A model generated the notes under the pieces. It saw only the letters and a list, made by a program, of their open reading frames with translations. It searched no databases and was not told the DNA's origin. The position numbers and the translations under genes were made by a program. From NCBI RefSeq assembly GCF_000208745.1, contig NC_030850.1, forward strand, positions 5,182,770 through 5,246,769: a DNA stretch of 64,000 nucleotides. The letters run 5' to 3'. This DNA is from Theobroma cacao. Taxonomy: Eukaryota; Streptophyta; Magnoliopsida; Malvales; Malvaceae. This document shows positions 46,388-59,900 of this stretch, piece after piece (within the stretch, counting starts at the first letter, position 1; every line of letters starts with the position of its first letter).

Positions 46388-49300
46388 TTTTTTTGTAAAA
46401 GGAAAATTCAATTAATCAAAACATTAACTTACACCATTCTAGTACAAAATATGCCTAGTTTACCTACTAATAAAATAGAAGAAATATTTAGAGGTGGAAC
46501 ATTAAAGATGTGCAAACCTAATTCTAAGTCTTCATAGTTTGTGGCCATCCAATCAGCTACTCGGTTGGCCTCACGATATACGTGAGTAATAGTGCAGTTC
46601 CAATCTCATTGTATCAGCTCCTTAATCTGCCTTAGTAAATTTGCACAGGGATCCCGTGAAGAGTTCGAGTTTGAGATATTCTGAATAGCCACCATTGAAT
46701 CCGTTTCTACTTGCACCTTGTTAAAACCTCTCTCCCAACATAACTTAAGGCCTTGAAGAATGGCCTAAAGTTCTACAACAAGTGGGTATGTTACACCCAC
46801 CTTATGAACAAAACCAAAAAGCCAACTCCCTTCATCATCTCTTACCAATCCCCCTGCAGTAGATTCTCCAAAAGCACCTTTTGAGCCGCCATCCACATTA
46901 AGCTTTACATGTGAGTGATTTGGTCTTGTCTAGGATATTGGAGTTGCTATTTTGGATTGATGCTCTGTTTTCCCCAAAATATACCAAGCTTTTTTGGCCT
47001 TACACCATATATACTGTGCCGCATTATCTGGCCAATGACAAGAACAATCAAACATATTTTTATTTCTCCAATGCCAGAACATCCATATTGCATGAGAGAA
47101 GATGATTCCCCATGCAACTCCATCCCAAAGCTTTGATACAGATATGTTCTCTTGGATCCATTGTTGTAAGTCCATACTAAAGAAAGTATTTGAGCTCAAA
47201 TCAGGTCGCATATTAAGCCACATATTTCTCGAGCAGCTGCAGTCTCTTAAAGCATGTATTAAACTCTCAATAGCATTACTGCATCTAAAACACAGACTCA
47301 AAGAAACCACATTCCTTTTAAGCAACCACTCCGCTGTAGGTAAAGATTCATGTAAAGCTCTCCAAAGAAAAACTTTAACTTTCCTAGGACTTGTAATCTT
47401 CAAATCTGCTCCCAATGTATAGGTGTCAATATTGAAACATCACTTTGACAGTCATATCCTGACTTTATAGAAAAGACACCATTATTTGTCAAGGTCAATA
47501 CTTTTCATCAATTACACTACTATTGGGATCAAGAAATATAGCTGCTATCATCCCTATTATTCGAGCAGGAAATAGGTGTTGTAATGAATGAAAGTCCCAA
47601 TTTCCATATTCATTACAATAGCTTGCCACAGGTCGAGCACTTTCCACTACAGAAATTTCTCTATTGGCAAATTTCAATAGAGGTCCACAAGCTTGCCAAG
47701 AGTCCATCCAAAATAAAGCAGAGTGTCCATTATTTGGGATCATACCCAGGCCTTTAACCAAAATTTCTCTACTCTTCAAAATGCTTCGCCAAGTATATGG
47801 GTCTGTTGTCTTAGCTTTAACTGATAAAAGGTCTTGATTTTTTAAATATTTACTTTTCAAAATATCAACCCAAAGGGGGTCCTTATTTATCCATATCTGC
47901 CACCCTAACTTAGCTAGTAAAGCCAAATTAAACCTCTTAGTCTCCATAATCTGTAGCCTACCTAGTTCCTTTGAAAGACAAATTGTTTTCCAACTGAGTG
48001 CATGGAGCTTCTACACCCCACCTAAATGACCCCAAATAAAATCCCTATTAAGTTTATCAATTTCCAATGCTACATTATCTGGGATGAGAGTAGTTTGCAT
48101 TATATATGATGCCATTGAGCTAGTAACAGATTGAATTAAAGAAATCTTTCCCGTCATCAACAGATGTTTATTGCTTCAGCTCTTCAATTTTTTTTTAAAT
48201 TCTACTGCATAGCTCCTGATAAGTGGCTTTTGACACTTTTCCATGAATCATCGGAGTCCCTAAGTACTTCCCAAAATCCTTAACTAAAGGAACTTTAGCT
48301 AACTGGCTCAAAACTTTCGCCTTTATGAAGTTAATATTAGCAGAAACTAACATGGAGGATTTTTCTAAGTTCACCTTTTGACCAGATGCTTGGCAAAATT
48401 TATCAAGAGTCTTTAACATCACTTGTTGTGAAGTTGCCACTCCAAATAACATGAGGTCATCTGCAAAACAGACATGTGATATGTTGGGTCCCCTTCTTGT
48501 GAAAGAAAGTGACTTCCAATTTCCTTGTCAACTTCTTGATCAATTAAGTGGACAACTTTTCTAGGCATAATACAAAGAGATAGGGTCATAGAGGGTCTCC
48601 CTGTCTGATACCTCTTGATGGAGAGAAAGATGTTGACGAATTCCCATTCCAAATAATGGCGAAAGTAGGGGATTGCACAATGTTCATAATTAAGGAAATC
48701 CAATTAGAAGGAATTCCTATTTCTGTCATTACTTCACGAATAAAACTCCATTTAACTCGATCATAGGCTTTCTCCAAATCCACTTTAAGCGCGAGGGCTC
48801 TTTCTCTTCGTTTCATGGTCTTCATTGTATAGATAACCTCCTGCACTACAATAACATTGTCTACAGCTTGCCTTCCTGGAATAAAGCTACTTTGTGATCT
48901 TCCAATTAATCCCTCAAGCATTGGTTTCAACTGATCAACTAATATTTTACTAATCAATTTAAGAGGAACAGAACACAAGCTAATAGGCCAAAATTAAGTG
49001 ATTTTCTCTGGATTTTCAAGTTTGGGGATGAGGGTAATTAATGTATGATTCAAAGCTGGTGGAACCAAACCTGTAGCATAAGCCATCTGAACAAAATTAA
49101 CCAAATCAGCATTGATATATAGCTAGTTTTGTTGAAAAAAGCTCGCTGGGAAGCCATCATAGCCCGGACTTTTCCTTGGGTTCATGTCAAATAAGGAATG
49201 TTGAATTTCTTCACTAGATAATGCCTTTCCTAAATCTAAAATTTGATCCTCATTTAACCTCCAATTTGACGATACCGGTAATGGGACCCGAACCCCATCA

Positions 49301-50122
49301 TCCTTATACAAATTTTGATAAAAGTTGACAACCATCTCCTCTAGTTCTTTAGGATCTGTACACCATGATCCATCATCTCTGCGAAATGCAATTATCTTCT
49401 TCTTCCTTTGTGTGCTTTTCACAAGAGCATGATAAAACTTTGAGTTGCTATCCCCATACTTAAGCCAATCCAATCTAACCTTTTGTTGCCAAATCAACTC
49501 TTCCTGATAAAGAGCAAGATTATACTCCTCAATCAAAGTAATTTCTAAATGTTGAAGGTAATCATTAGGTTCCGCATCAAGTTTCTTTTGTATTCCCTCG
49601 AGGTGCGCTAATAACCTCTTTTTCTTCTTATATATATCTCCAAATGTCTCTAAACTCCATTTCTGCAAATTTTTAGCTAATCCTCTCAAAGTAATAAACA
49701 TATATTTTTCTGTAAAGCTCCATTTTGTTTTGAGAAAATCAATAAAATTTGGGTGAGTCATCCATGCTTCTTCAAATCTGAACTCCTTTGTAGCTTGTAA
49801 TAAAAGTGAGAAATCCGTACACCGTTCAAGGATCGGATGGTGGTCAAAATGTGTTCTTGGCAAAACAAAGGCGTCAGTATGAAGGTAAATTCTTCTCCGT
49901 TCTTCATTAGCTAATCCTCAATCCAAATGGACCCTGGTGCAATCAAAGCCATGTCTTTTCTTCCACCATGTGTATTTGGGACCCCCAGTTTCTAATTTTG
50001 ATAAATTGCAGTAACTTATACAATCTAGTATAAGATTACAATGAGCTAAGTTAACTCCAGTCCTTCCTATTTTTTCATCAAGTGAGGTTACCTTATTAAA
50101 GTCTCCTATCACCATCCAAGGA
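46388..50122 (-). mobile_element. 5'-truncated L1-type LINE (EN end, RT, zf-RVT, RNase H)
   Basis: Minus-strand insertion with its polyA end as a T run at about 46384-46394. It is flanked by a perfect 18-bp duplication ACTTTGTAGATTAATTTT (46370-46387 and 50123-50140). From 5' to 3' the remains are: the endonuclease C-terminal part (PWMVIGDFN, about 50100); a linker and reverse-transcriptase start (SPGYDGFPASFFQ, about 49140); and the RT palm and fingers (SSFIPGRQAVDN, KVDLEKAYDRVKW, RGIRQGDPL, 48978-48586). Then come the catalytic FADD box (about 48450), a zinc-binding RVT region (FLWRALHESLPTAEWLLKR, about 47370), and an RNase H-like end (VETDSMVAIQNI, EANRVADWMATN, about 46700-46550). Several frameshifts and stops split the ORF, so it is inactive. 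Truncation within the endonuclease is typical of incomplete reverse transcription. Confidence 0.95.
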
Positions 50123-50140
50123 ACTTTGTAGATTAATTTT

Positions 50141-50484
50141 ATTCTCACAAAAATTAATTTGTTAATTTTATCTAATAAAATTAACAAAATATTCTCAATT
50201 CAAAGTTAATTTATTTATTTACACTTAAGGGTGTTTTTATAATTTATTAAATTTATTTACTGATGTATTAGGTATTCTATGACCTAGAATGATGTGATAA
50301 GTTGTTTCTTTATTTCCCATATATAAAAAAATTATTCATAGAATGTTAATTGAGAAAAAAAACTAACAAATATTGGTGAATCCTATAAATGGATTAGATT
50401 GCATAAATAGCCTTAATTAAAACTTAGCTAATAATTAATTACTTTGACAAGTGTCTTTGGCAGCGGGTTGACATTTGGAACTTC
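50141..50484. other. AT-rich spacer between the LINE and the defensin-like gene
   Basis: No supported feature; probably promoter of the cysteine-rich peptide gene. Confidence 0.35.
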
Positions 50485-50552
50485 ATGAAACCTACTTTTC
50501 TTGCTTACATTTCAGTCACTCTTCCTTCTAATTTGTCATAAATTACGTCCAG
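50485..50552 (+). other. Candidate first exon of the defensin-like gene
   Basis: ATG at 50485 opens MKPTFLAYISVTLPSNLS and then a stop. The start resembles a secretion signal, and CCAG/GTTTCT at 50552/50553 could be a splice donor, but the frame does not reach it. Either a small indel has broken the exon, another donor is used, or the true first exon is elsewhere. Confidence 0.25.
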
Positions 50553-50651
50553 GTTTCTTTCCATGTAGATCCAGTACAATTTCCCAAATAGACTCAGCAA
50601 TTTATTTTATTTGAAGTAATCAAAGATAAAGAAGTCCTTGGCAGTAGTAGT

Positions 50652-51117
50652 CACTACAAGAAAACAAGTTTTTTCCGAGGAAAAAAATTTCGTTGGAAAT
50701 TTCGAATAGATTTTCAATAAATTTTGTCAGACAATTTTTTAACAGAAATTTTTCAACGAAATTTTTTTGTTGAAAATCCGTTGAAAATTTTTTTTGTGAT
50801 CAAAAAAATTTCAGTCAATACCTTTTTCAACAGAATTATTTTCAATGGAATTTTTGTTGAAAAAACAATTCCAATGGAATTTTTCGTCAGAATTTTTTTT
50901 TCAACGGAATTCTTTTCACAATTGTTTCCAACGGAATTTCAATGAGATAGCTTACAGAAATCATTCTTTTTCTAACGGATTTTTATCGAAAAGTATTACC
51001 AACGAAATTTTCAATAGATTTTTTCATTGAAACTCTGTCGAAAAAAGGCATTTTCAACAAAAATCAGCCTTTATTCAACAAAAAATTTCGTTGAAAATAG
51101 GCTGTTTTTTGGTAGTG
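50652..51117. mobile_element. CACTA-type mini-element (466 bp)
   Basis: Starts CACTACAAGAAAAC and ends TTTTTTGGTAGTG, flanked by a perfect 3-bp duplication AGT (50649-50651 and 51118-51120), the hallmark of CACTA transposons. The interior consists of short repeats of the type CAACGGAATTTTT and TTTCGTTGAAAAT on both strands. No transposase. Confidence 0.85.
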
Positions 51118-51227
51118 AGTTCTGATCCTCTCCATTATTCTCCTCTCCTTCCATCAAGGTTTGCTTCATCAGTCAAAATTTGTTTAATGTTTCAAAACCA
51201 ATCCGCGACATATAATAAGTTTTACAG

Positions 51228-51395
51228 GTGAAAGTTTCAAGGGAAGACAATCCTTCACCACCGCCTTATCTATGCAAGCAGCATTGTGCTCTCAAGCATC
51301 CCAAATCCAAGTATTGGGGAAGATGCAAACTCGCTGATGATCGCTTTGTTTGCGAATGTTGTTATCTTTGCCATCATAAGCATGGTCACCATTAG
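51228..51395 (+). CDS. Defensin-like cysteine-rich peptide, last exon
   Basis: An exon of 55 codons plus stop, preceded by a good acceptor (TTTTACAG at 51220-51227). It reads YLCKQHC, then YWGRC, then VCECCYLCHHKHGHH-stop. The spacing CxxxC...GxC...CxC is that of the cysteine-stabilised alpha-beta fold of plant defensin-like (LCR/DEFL) peptides. Seven cysteines are visible and the C-terminus is histidine-rich, which is unusual. These genes usually have a first exon encoding a signal peptide, then one intron; here a CACTA mini-element lies in the presumed intron. The likely role is a secreted defence or signalling peptide, by family. The gene is too short to stand out as a long ORF. Whether it is intact depends on the unresolved first exon. 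Confidence 0.6.
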   Translation: MKVSREDNPSPPPYLCKQHCALKHPKSKYWGRCKLADDRFVCECCYLCHHKHGHH

Positions 51396-54300
51396 TTTTC
51401 TGGTTTTTACGACTACCTGCAAAAAGTTCTTTTAATATGGCCCCTTAATTATTTTGGCTTTACTCAAAAGCATGGATGTATGAACAAACGAAATAGTGCT
51501 TTAAAATTGAGGATTTTAGATGACATGATCAACAAGTAATCATAATATCCGTGTACAGTATCAACCTGATCAGTGAGATTAATCAAATAGTTTATATATG
51601 ATAAACTTAAAGAAAGGATTAGCATTTCACAGCCCATAGCACTCTTGCCGCAAGAGGAATATTTGGTAACTATTATATATTGGACAGAGACAATATGGTA
51701 TTAAGCTGCAGCCTGCAAACCTTGTTGGTTTTTCATTAGAGGGCTATTAATCTTTTGAAGGTTAGCTTTGCAGTGATATTTATGGGCCTATTGCCTGTTG
51801 CCGATTGGGCCTTGGATACATTTAACTTTGTAATTTTTGGACCAGAATCTAAGGGAGCTCATGAACCATTGGGACTCGACTCTTCTTTCATTTGAGTCTG
51901 GGCTAGAACCTAAAACTTCCTTTAAGTTGACTCAAGTGTTGTTTAATTTTGGGGGAAATTCCTTTTGATTGGGATAACAAGGCTCGGGTGCTGGAACCAA
52001 GATCAAAGGTTAAGTTTAGAGACAACGGGTGAAGTGTGAGTCATGTTTTCGTTGCAAAGTAAGGAGTGAGCAGCCCAATTATGAGCGACAATTATAGTGT
52101 ATAAAATGGTCCAACATAGATAACGCCAACATATTAATCAATTCATTGATCCCAGCTAGCCGTGCAGTGGCAACCACAAGTTGTTCTATTTTTAGAATAA
52201 AACATATATGCTTAACAGAATCACTAGCGATTATTACATTCTTAATTACATTAATAAAATCCAGATGCCCCACCAGAAAACAACAGCTGAAGACATCCTA
52301 ATAGATATAAGGTCAGAAGTACTGGCAGAAAATTCAATTAGTAGAATTTTGACAGAGGTTAAAGCAGGCAATTATTGAACATCCCATTTCTGATTAATTA
52401 ATCCATAGGCAACCATCAACTGTTCATCGTTATCACCAACTACATAGATATTATAATTGCGTTTGATGAATTTTAGTTAGGGCCCTTCTCTACTAATCAC
52501 AATTTAGTGCAGTAAGAAGACTTATATACGAACAAGTTGCATTAAATTTGTCTTCTCTGGGTCCGTTAGTCTTAAAGTGGTAGGCATGCGCCTAGAGAAG
52601 AAAAGCCGACTATTAGCTTAGCTTCTAGTCAAAACTACGAAAGCCCTGCTGAAATATGTGTGGGATTTTGGTCAAATGTCATTCAATAATTTCTTCTCAA
52701 GGATGGTTGCTGTCGCTAAGCCTGCTTACAATCTTTCCAAGGTAAGTTCATAATGGAAAGTCTTAGGTTTTTACATCAGTCTTTTCAAACATGACAATGT
52801 GTGCATTTACTGCCCAGTGCTTGGAAATTAGGACAAGATTCATCAAACGATTATCTTGAAATTAGCTCTTCTGCACTGTGCTAAAAGATTTATATCTCCC
52901 TTAGTGAAAGCTGAAGCACTATCCTCACATCTTGAAAACATCTTTCACATTCAAGGCACTGGCATTAGTCTTGGTTTCCATCAATTTCAAAACATGCAGT
53001 CCAAGATAAAGTCTACTTCTTCTGTTATGCGCGAGGCGAAGAATTTTTGGGCTCAAACTCTCCAAAAGTGAAAAGTCTCAGGTTGAACGTCACTCTTTCT
53101 GACCTTTATTTCCAGTATTAGAATCATGACATATTATTTTCATAGAAGTACTCATGAAAAGATTGGAACTTTCTTTATGATGTGGATAAATTGCTTTTTG
53201 CAAAGAGATAAAAATCAAAAAGGCAAGATAAGAAGGATGGAATTGAAGACATCAAGACAACCTCATTCTGCTTAAACTAATATTATTTGTTAGTTTAGGT
53301 CTGGAGAGGAAGGCTAATAGAAATTTAAGAAGTATATTCTACCCAAATCACCTAATTTTGAATTCAAAGTTACCTAATATGTTTTTCATTATAAAACATG
53401 GCAGGTTTTACTACTTGTAGTCCTCTTATTCTTCATCAAATTCAAAGGTCTTAGTCTCCAATCCTCACCCTTTGGTTCACTTGCACAATTTCTTATAGCC
53501 TCGTGACTTCCTTTTTTTTTTTTGAACATGAAATATAAGTTATTAAAAAGATTTAAATTAATGTTTTAATATTCTATCGTATTGATTTCAAGGCTCATCA
53601 TGATTAATTAAAGTTACAAACTTACAATCGAGACAAGATATCATAACTTACTTGAACTCATTTCATTTGCTATTGATAAGTCAATTTTGTGTTTCAATAA
53701 TTTGAATAGCAAATTAATTCTAATATTTTTATCTAAACATGATCAGTATATTTATAAAATATTGTTGTACTATATTTTGTATATGTAAACCCTTCATGTA
53801 TATAAATAGATATAAGTTTTTTCTATCTTAGTGTTTATTATTTTGATGTGTCATTGTTTGATTTCTAATGACCATGATATGAACGTATGGGAGATTCACA
53901 ATGATATGGCTTTAAATGAAATGGAACGAGACATGTACAAGATGATGTGATATACTTATTTTATACAAACTTTTCTCTACACATATATGTGTGACCGTTT
54001 GTTTAAATTAATTATTAATAATAAAGTAATATGATGGTATTCGAATATTTGATTTAAGAATAGATGTAGGGTTTATTGATCTAAGAAAAAATTTTAAATG
54101 TCTTTTTAATTTTAAAATATATATAAAATAAAGTATGACGGGGAAAGCATAATATAATAATGTTCATTACTTTTTGACTTTTAAGTAGGCAATAATTTGG
54201 GACTCTAAGAATATAAGGTATCTGTCTATGTGAATTGTTGATTATTTTATAACAAGGAGAGAGTATCTCTATATCCAGGCTGCAAATTATTGTAATTCAT

Positions 54301-56111
54301 CTATGAGATCTAATCTATATTTAAATGCCCGAAGACAAACAGTTAAAAGAGAAGAAGAACTTTGGAACACATCTCATCAATTTTCAATCAAAGAAATAGA
54401 ACTATGTTAGTAAATTATCAACTTATGGCTGTCATTTACTTGTATGTAGACATGCATGACCATTTGACTTTAATCAACAAGCTTGTAAATTTTCTACAAC
54501 GGCTCGAATTGTAGCTTACTCCAGAAGAATTCTCACTCAACACCATTCCATTTCGATTAGTATATACAGCACGGCATCTAATTAATCGCTTGCTTTCAAA
54601 GAAAAACTTTTGAATATCAGTGAGGTTATTAATGGTTCAGTTAAAATTATTATTGCAGTCAATCCCTTGTAAGAAAAGGAAAATAATCCAACCACTCACC
54701 CAAGAAATAGTGCCATTAGGGGTCAGCAACTATTGTTTCATAGCTGATAGTCTGTTCAAATTAATTAATCCTCATTAATTAAAAAAAATGTTGAAAGATG
54801 AGTACCTTTTATTAGTTAATTAACTAAGTCGCCTCCATGACTATGATTTGGTGACTCAAATTAATGTTAGATAAACCTTCAATCCTTTGGAGGAAAAAAC
54901 ATGAGAGAATGCAACCTTATTGTAGACTCCAATTAGATTCTATGTATTATGCTTTAAAATATATATATATATATACATAAAAGAAATTTTACTTATGGAT
55001 GATCATTAAGTCAAATTCAAAATCTATCACAAACCTAACCCTAATTTTGAAGGTCAGATTCATAGTTAATCCAAAACCAGCTGCCTCCCCTGGCTAGGTC
55101 GGCCGCGACGCTACCTGCTGCTAGTTGTTTTTTGGAAAACATGAACATGTTTTGTTTTTTTTTTAAGAAAAGATCTAGCAGAAGGGCATATATGCTCAAC
55201 TAATACCTACAAAAATTTACTCCATCTGTCTGAAAATGGTGGAGGATTTTCAAGATTACGGAAACAAAGCAAGAACTTCGTATCATGATGACTCTTGCTT
55301 GTGTTCAGTTCGAAGCTAATTAATTTGTCGGTCAAGACAGTATATATGCGACGAGAGGTTATTTTTTCTGCTTTCAGTATAGACAAGAACCTTCTAATTA
55401 TTAAATAGCAAAAGGCAAGGCAGATGGAAATTGGAATAAAGTGAAAGCTTCTTCTTTTTTCAAATTATAAGTTGGTAGAAAGGAAATATGAACACTTAAT
55501 TGTATAACTTCCTTACAATATTCATCTAGCACTTCCTTTTTGTTTTAAATGGAGATCCATCTATTAGTTTATAGAATTGTGCTATAGTTTAAATTGTGTC
55601 AAATTCCATGTATATAATCAATAGTATTAGATTTGGAAAAAGATATCCAAATCGGAATATACTTCATCTTTAAGTTAATAGAAACTAAGGGCCACTGCTG
55701 CTTACCACCTAGAACACTTCCTAATAATTTTTGTTTTTTATGCATTAACTCTAGGAATTTTCATTTATTGAAAGAGGATTATAAGAAACCATAATGTATG
55801 AAACAGTAAAAGAATTTGATGATTAACAACGGATTTGATATTATTCTTTTATTTTTCATCTTATTTGTGAAGGTATTAAGTTTTGATGAGTGTGAAATTG
55901 CAAACCCCTCCCCTTTTTCCTTTTTCACTTCCAATAATTTTCAATGATAATCAGGATGTTAAAACCAAGTTTTTTTTATTATTTTTGTTTGCATTTTATT
56001 ATTCTTTCTTGATAAAAAATCATATAAATTTGATGATTATTGTTAAGGTGAATTAAAATTGAAAGCTCTAATTTAATGATTATTAATCTACTAACTTTAA
56101 ACTTTGTCACA
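51396..56111. other. Long region without a recognised gene
   Basis: AT-rich, with short unsupported frames (for example 52856-53071), T runs and a TA microsatellite near 54958-54975. I find no domain, tRNA or bounded transposon. Confidence 0.4.
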
Positions 56112-57955
56112 CACTACAAAAAATCATTGTATTTTCAACAGATTTGCAACAAAATTTAATTAAAATTTTTAAATATTTGTTCCGACGGATTTTCGTTGAA
56201 AATTTCGTTAAAAATTTGAGTTGTACAACACACATATATTACTGTTTAATATTTACAATGAATTTTCAACGAAAAATTCTGTTGAAAATCCGTTGAAACT
56301 TTAAACTTAAAAAAAAAAAACGAGTGTAATCTTGACAGTTTCCAAAACACTATGTACTGTTTAATATTTTCAACGAAAATTTTCAACGAAATTTTTCATC
56401 GAAACCGTAAACTCATCAAACTAACCGGGTGTAATCTATAAATTTTTCAACGGAATTTTCAACTAAATTTTCAGTTGAAAATTTCTAATGAAAAATTTTG
56501 TTGAAAATTTCATCTTCAGAACACACGTTTTACTGTTTATTATTTCCAACAGATTTCCAACGAAATTTTCTGTTGAAACTCTAAACTTTTCCTATGTAAT
56601 ATTTAACTTTTCCAACAGAATTTCCCGTTGAAAATTTCTAACGAAAAATTCTATTGAAAATTCCGTTGAAAAATGTAAAGAGTCAATGATGTATTGAAAA
56701 AAGTAACTTTCCAACGGAATTTTTCGTTGAAAATTCGTTGGAAAGTAACTTTTTAATGTATCAAAGTGTTTATGACTTTTTAAACTTTTCAACGGAATTT
56801 TTCGTTGGAAATAATCATAATTTTTCCAATTATAAAATTTAAAATTTTTATAAATTTTATTAATTATTGTTAAAAATTAGATATTACTAAAAGCAAATAC
56901 ATAGTTATTGAAGTAAAATTTTTTTAAAGTTTAAATATGTTTTCCTTTTAATAATTTTGTATAATTTTTTTAACTTTAATGAATCATACAATATTGATTA
57001 ATAATACCAAATTAGGGTAATGTTATATTATTCCAAAATTGAAAAAAATAACTATGTAAAATTTTATATTTTATAAAAAACCATGATAAGATATAAAAAT
57101 CATATAAAAAATATATATCACTTTATTTACATTTTAATTGTAATTAGCTAATATATGTAAATTAAGATTGAAGTTTTATAATAAACTTATTAATATTTGT
57201 GCTTAAAAAATATCATTTTATTATATCTATGNNNNNNNNNNNNNNNNNNNNNNNNNNNNNNNNNNNNNNNNNNNNNNNNNNNNNNNNNNNNNNNNNNNNN
57301 NNNNNNNNNNNNNNNNNNNNNNNNNNNNNNNNNNNNNNNNNNNNNNNNNNNNNNNNNNNNNNNNNNNNNATCTCACTATGTTTTATATTGAGTAATATTA
57401 AAAAAAAAAAAACTTTTTGTACGAAAATAAAAAATATCTAAAAATACTGTTATTGTCAAGACTTGAACCTTTGCCCACATGTTAAAAAAGTTAAAAGATA
57501 ACCATTTCTTCCACCAACCCAAACTTTCATTGAAAATTTCCGTTGAAATCTTAAACTTTTCTTATGTAATCTTTAACTTTTTCAACGAAAATTTTCGTTA
57601 GAAATTCGTTGGAAAGTAACTTTGTAATGCGTCAAAGTGTTTATGACTTTTTAAACTTTTCAACGGAATTTTCCGTTGAAAATTTCGTTGGAAAAGTTAA
57701 AGTTACATAGGAAAAGTTTAGGGTTCCAATAGAATTTTTCGTTGAAATTTTTCCGCTGAAAATAATAAACGGTAAAACGTCTGTTCTGAAGATGAAATTT
57801 CAACAAATTTTTCAATGAAAAATTTCGTTGAAAATCTGTCGGAACAAGTATTCAAAAATTTTAATTAAATTCCGTTGTAAATCCCGTTGAAAATTTCCAA
57901 CGAAAATTTTCCAACGAAATTTTTTCCGTTAGAAATACAATGATTTTTTGTAGTG
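56112..57955. mobile_element. CACTA-type fold-back element containing an assembly gap
   Basis: The first 23 bases (starting CACTACAAAAAATCATTG) are perfectly inverted at the right end (57933-57955). The element is packed with short palindromic units such as CAACGGAATTTTTCGTTG, which also make the two halves complementary over long stretches. Flanks ACA and GTT do not form a clear 3-bp duplication. No transposase is seen, but 138 unknown bases (57232-57369) hide part of the centre. Same class as the element at 50652. Confidence 0.8.
57232..57369. other. Assembly gap (138 N)
   Basis: A run of N inside the fold-back element, where inverted repeats would hinder assembly. Frames spanning it have no meaning. 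Confidence 0.98.
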
Positions 57956-58518
57956 GTTATGATATTGTAATTTTATTGTTTGTCATTCCAGCCTATTGGT
58001 ATAATTGAAAATTTTCTTTTCTGTATTATTGCGATCAGGTTTTATTGTTTAACATGTTGTGGAATGGTGTGTTATAGCTTATCCTGTGAGAAATAAGCTT
58101 TGTTCTTACCAAAATTGCTTATTACAGTACTGATTTGTATCATTTCTGATGATATTTAATGAAATCTGATTTGATCGAGAAAAAAAAACCATAAATTCTT
58201 AACTCAAATAAATGAAGAATTATCTTATCATAAGAGCAATCATAATTAACCTAGCTATCATTTTTTTTTTTTGAAAAGTTAACTATCAATATTTTGAATC
58301 CTAATAATAACACCAGCTTTGTTTTGTTGAAAATTCTATTCAGCATATAGGTGAAAGGTTTATGTTCGAAACCACTAATAAATGAATCGATTGTGATATA
58401 TATACTTAAATTAGGCAGAAAATTAAAGTACTCCTTCTGTTCTATATTTTTATGATATTGATAAATTATAATATTTAATGTGCAAAAGTAAAAAAAGTTG
58501 ATTAAAAATTAATATGGA

Positions 58519-58554
<36 letters not shown>

Positions 58555-59900
58555 AAAGAGTTGTAAATGTTTTAAAAAATGAATATAATTTCAAAACAAC
58601 TCAAAAAAAAAAGTAAATATTCAATTTAAAATAAATAATCAGTTCAAGTTAATTATTTTAACTCAAAGTTTTGATGTTAATTCTCATGCTGTTCTTAGAA
58701 GAAAGGTACAACTCCCACCAAACATGGACATTTTTTTCTAGATCATGTTTGGTACTATAACTTTTATTATCGAATTTTTAAAGTAACACATAGGTTTACG
58801 ATATTTCCCATGCAATGTGCTGTGGCAAATTAGTGGCGGTGATCCCTTTTACCGGTCAGAAAATTCTTCAAACTTTTTTTTTTGGTTTCCTAACTACTTG
58901 GGGTCCCCTTATCATTGACAATCCTTTTACGTCACTTTAATTTTTTTTGACATCAATGTCTTATATAGTCAACCCCATCTCAAAAATTAATAAAGCTATT
59001 AACCCAAATGCCAAATCACATGTAACCATTTTTCTTTTTTTACAATCTTCTCTATCAAGTTTATCATTTTTTAATATATTTATCGTTACTGTTCAAATAT
59101 TGTACATTTACCCAGTGTTGATGATTAAAAACGTACTAAAAGATAATGAATAAAACAAATAAAAAATTAGGACTGGGCCTTTTCATGTGTAAAACGTACT
59201 TATTTGATGAACAAGATAGAGATCAAAATCAATTGAATTTTTTCATTCCAGTTGTTCTTCTAGAGTGGTTGGATCAAAAGGTTTCGGTCAATGTCTTGAT
59301 CCTAACTTACCCTAAATAATATAGTTTTTTTTTTTTTGAATAGTATGGGCAAGAACATCATTCAAAAGCGGAAATAAAATAGTAATTTATTTAATTTATA
59401 AAGTAAGGAACAGTAGGAACATATAAACATCAAAAGCAGGGAAAGGAATCAAGCAGGGAGAAAAAAAAACAAAAACTTTTTCTTGTGTGAACAGCAAGAC
59501 AAAGAAGGAGGCTCTCGTAGTGTGGGCTCAACCTAAACTTAAGTCGATTGTTTTTGTAGGGTTTCTTCATTGTTATTTCCTCCAAACTTTCTATTTGTTT
59601 ACATGAAGTCATCATAATAATTTAAAGTGTTGAAATGTTCCGAAGGACTATGTGAAATTAAGTAAATTAATTTCCATAAAACTTCGTAGCAATTAAATGA
59701 GTGGAATTGATAAGTTCAACGAAAACGGTATATAATGTCAACACGTTTCTAAAATTGTATGGAAAAGAGCGACCAGCTTTCTGATTTGAAGCAAGTATGA
59801 ACACCAAAGTAGCTAGATTCCTTTTACCCCACCCGCAATAAAAATGAATATAAATGAAAGTAAAGATATATAAAGATTTTGTTATTGGTCGGTCTATTAT
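57956..59900. other. AT-rich region without a recognised gene
   Basis: Contains a TA microsatellite (58523-58550) and T runs. Short frames only; no feature supported. Confidence 0.45.

Noticed and set aside
57197..57441. ORFs spanning the N gap
   Set aside because: Most of the translation is unknown residues; no meaning.
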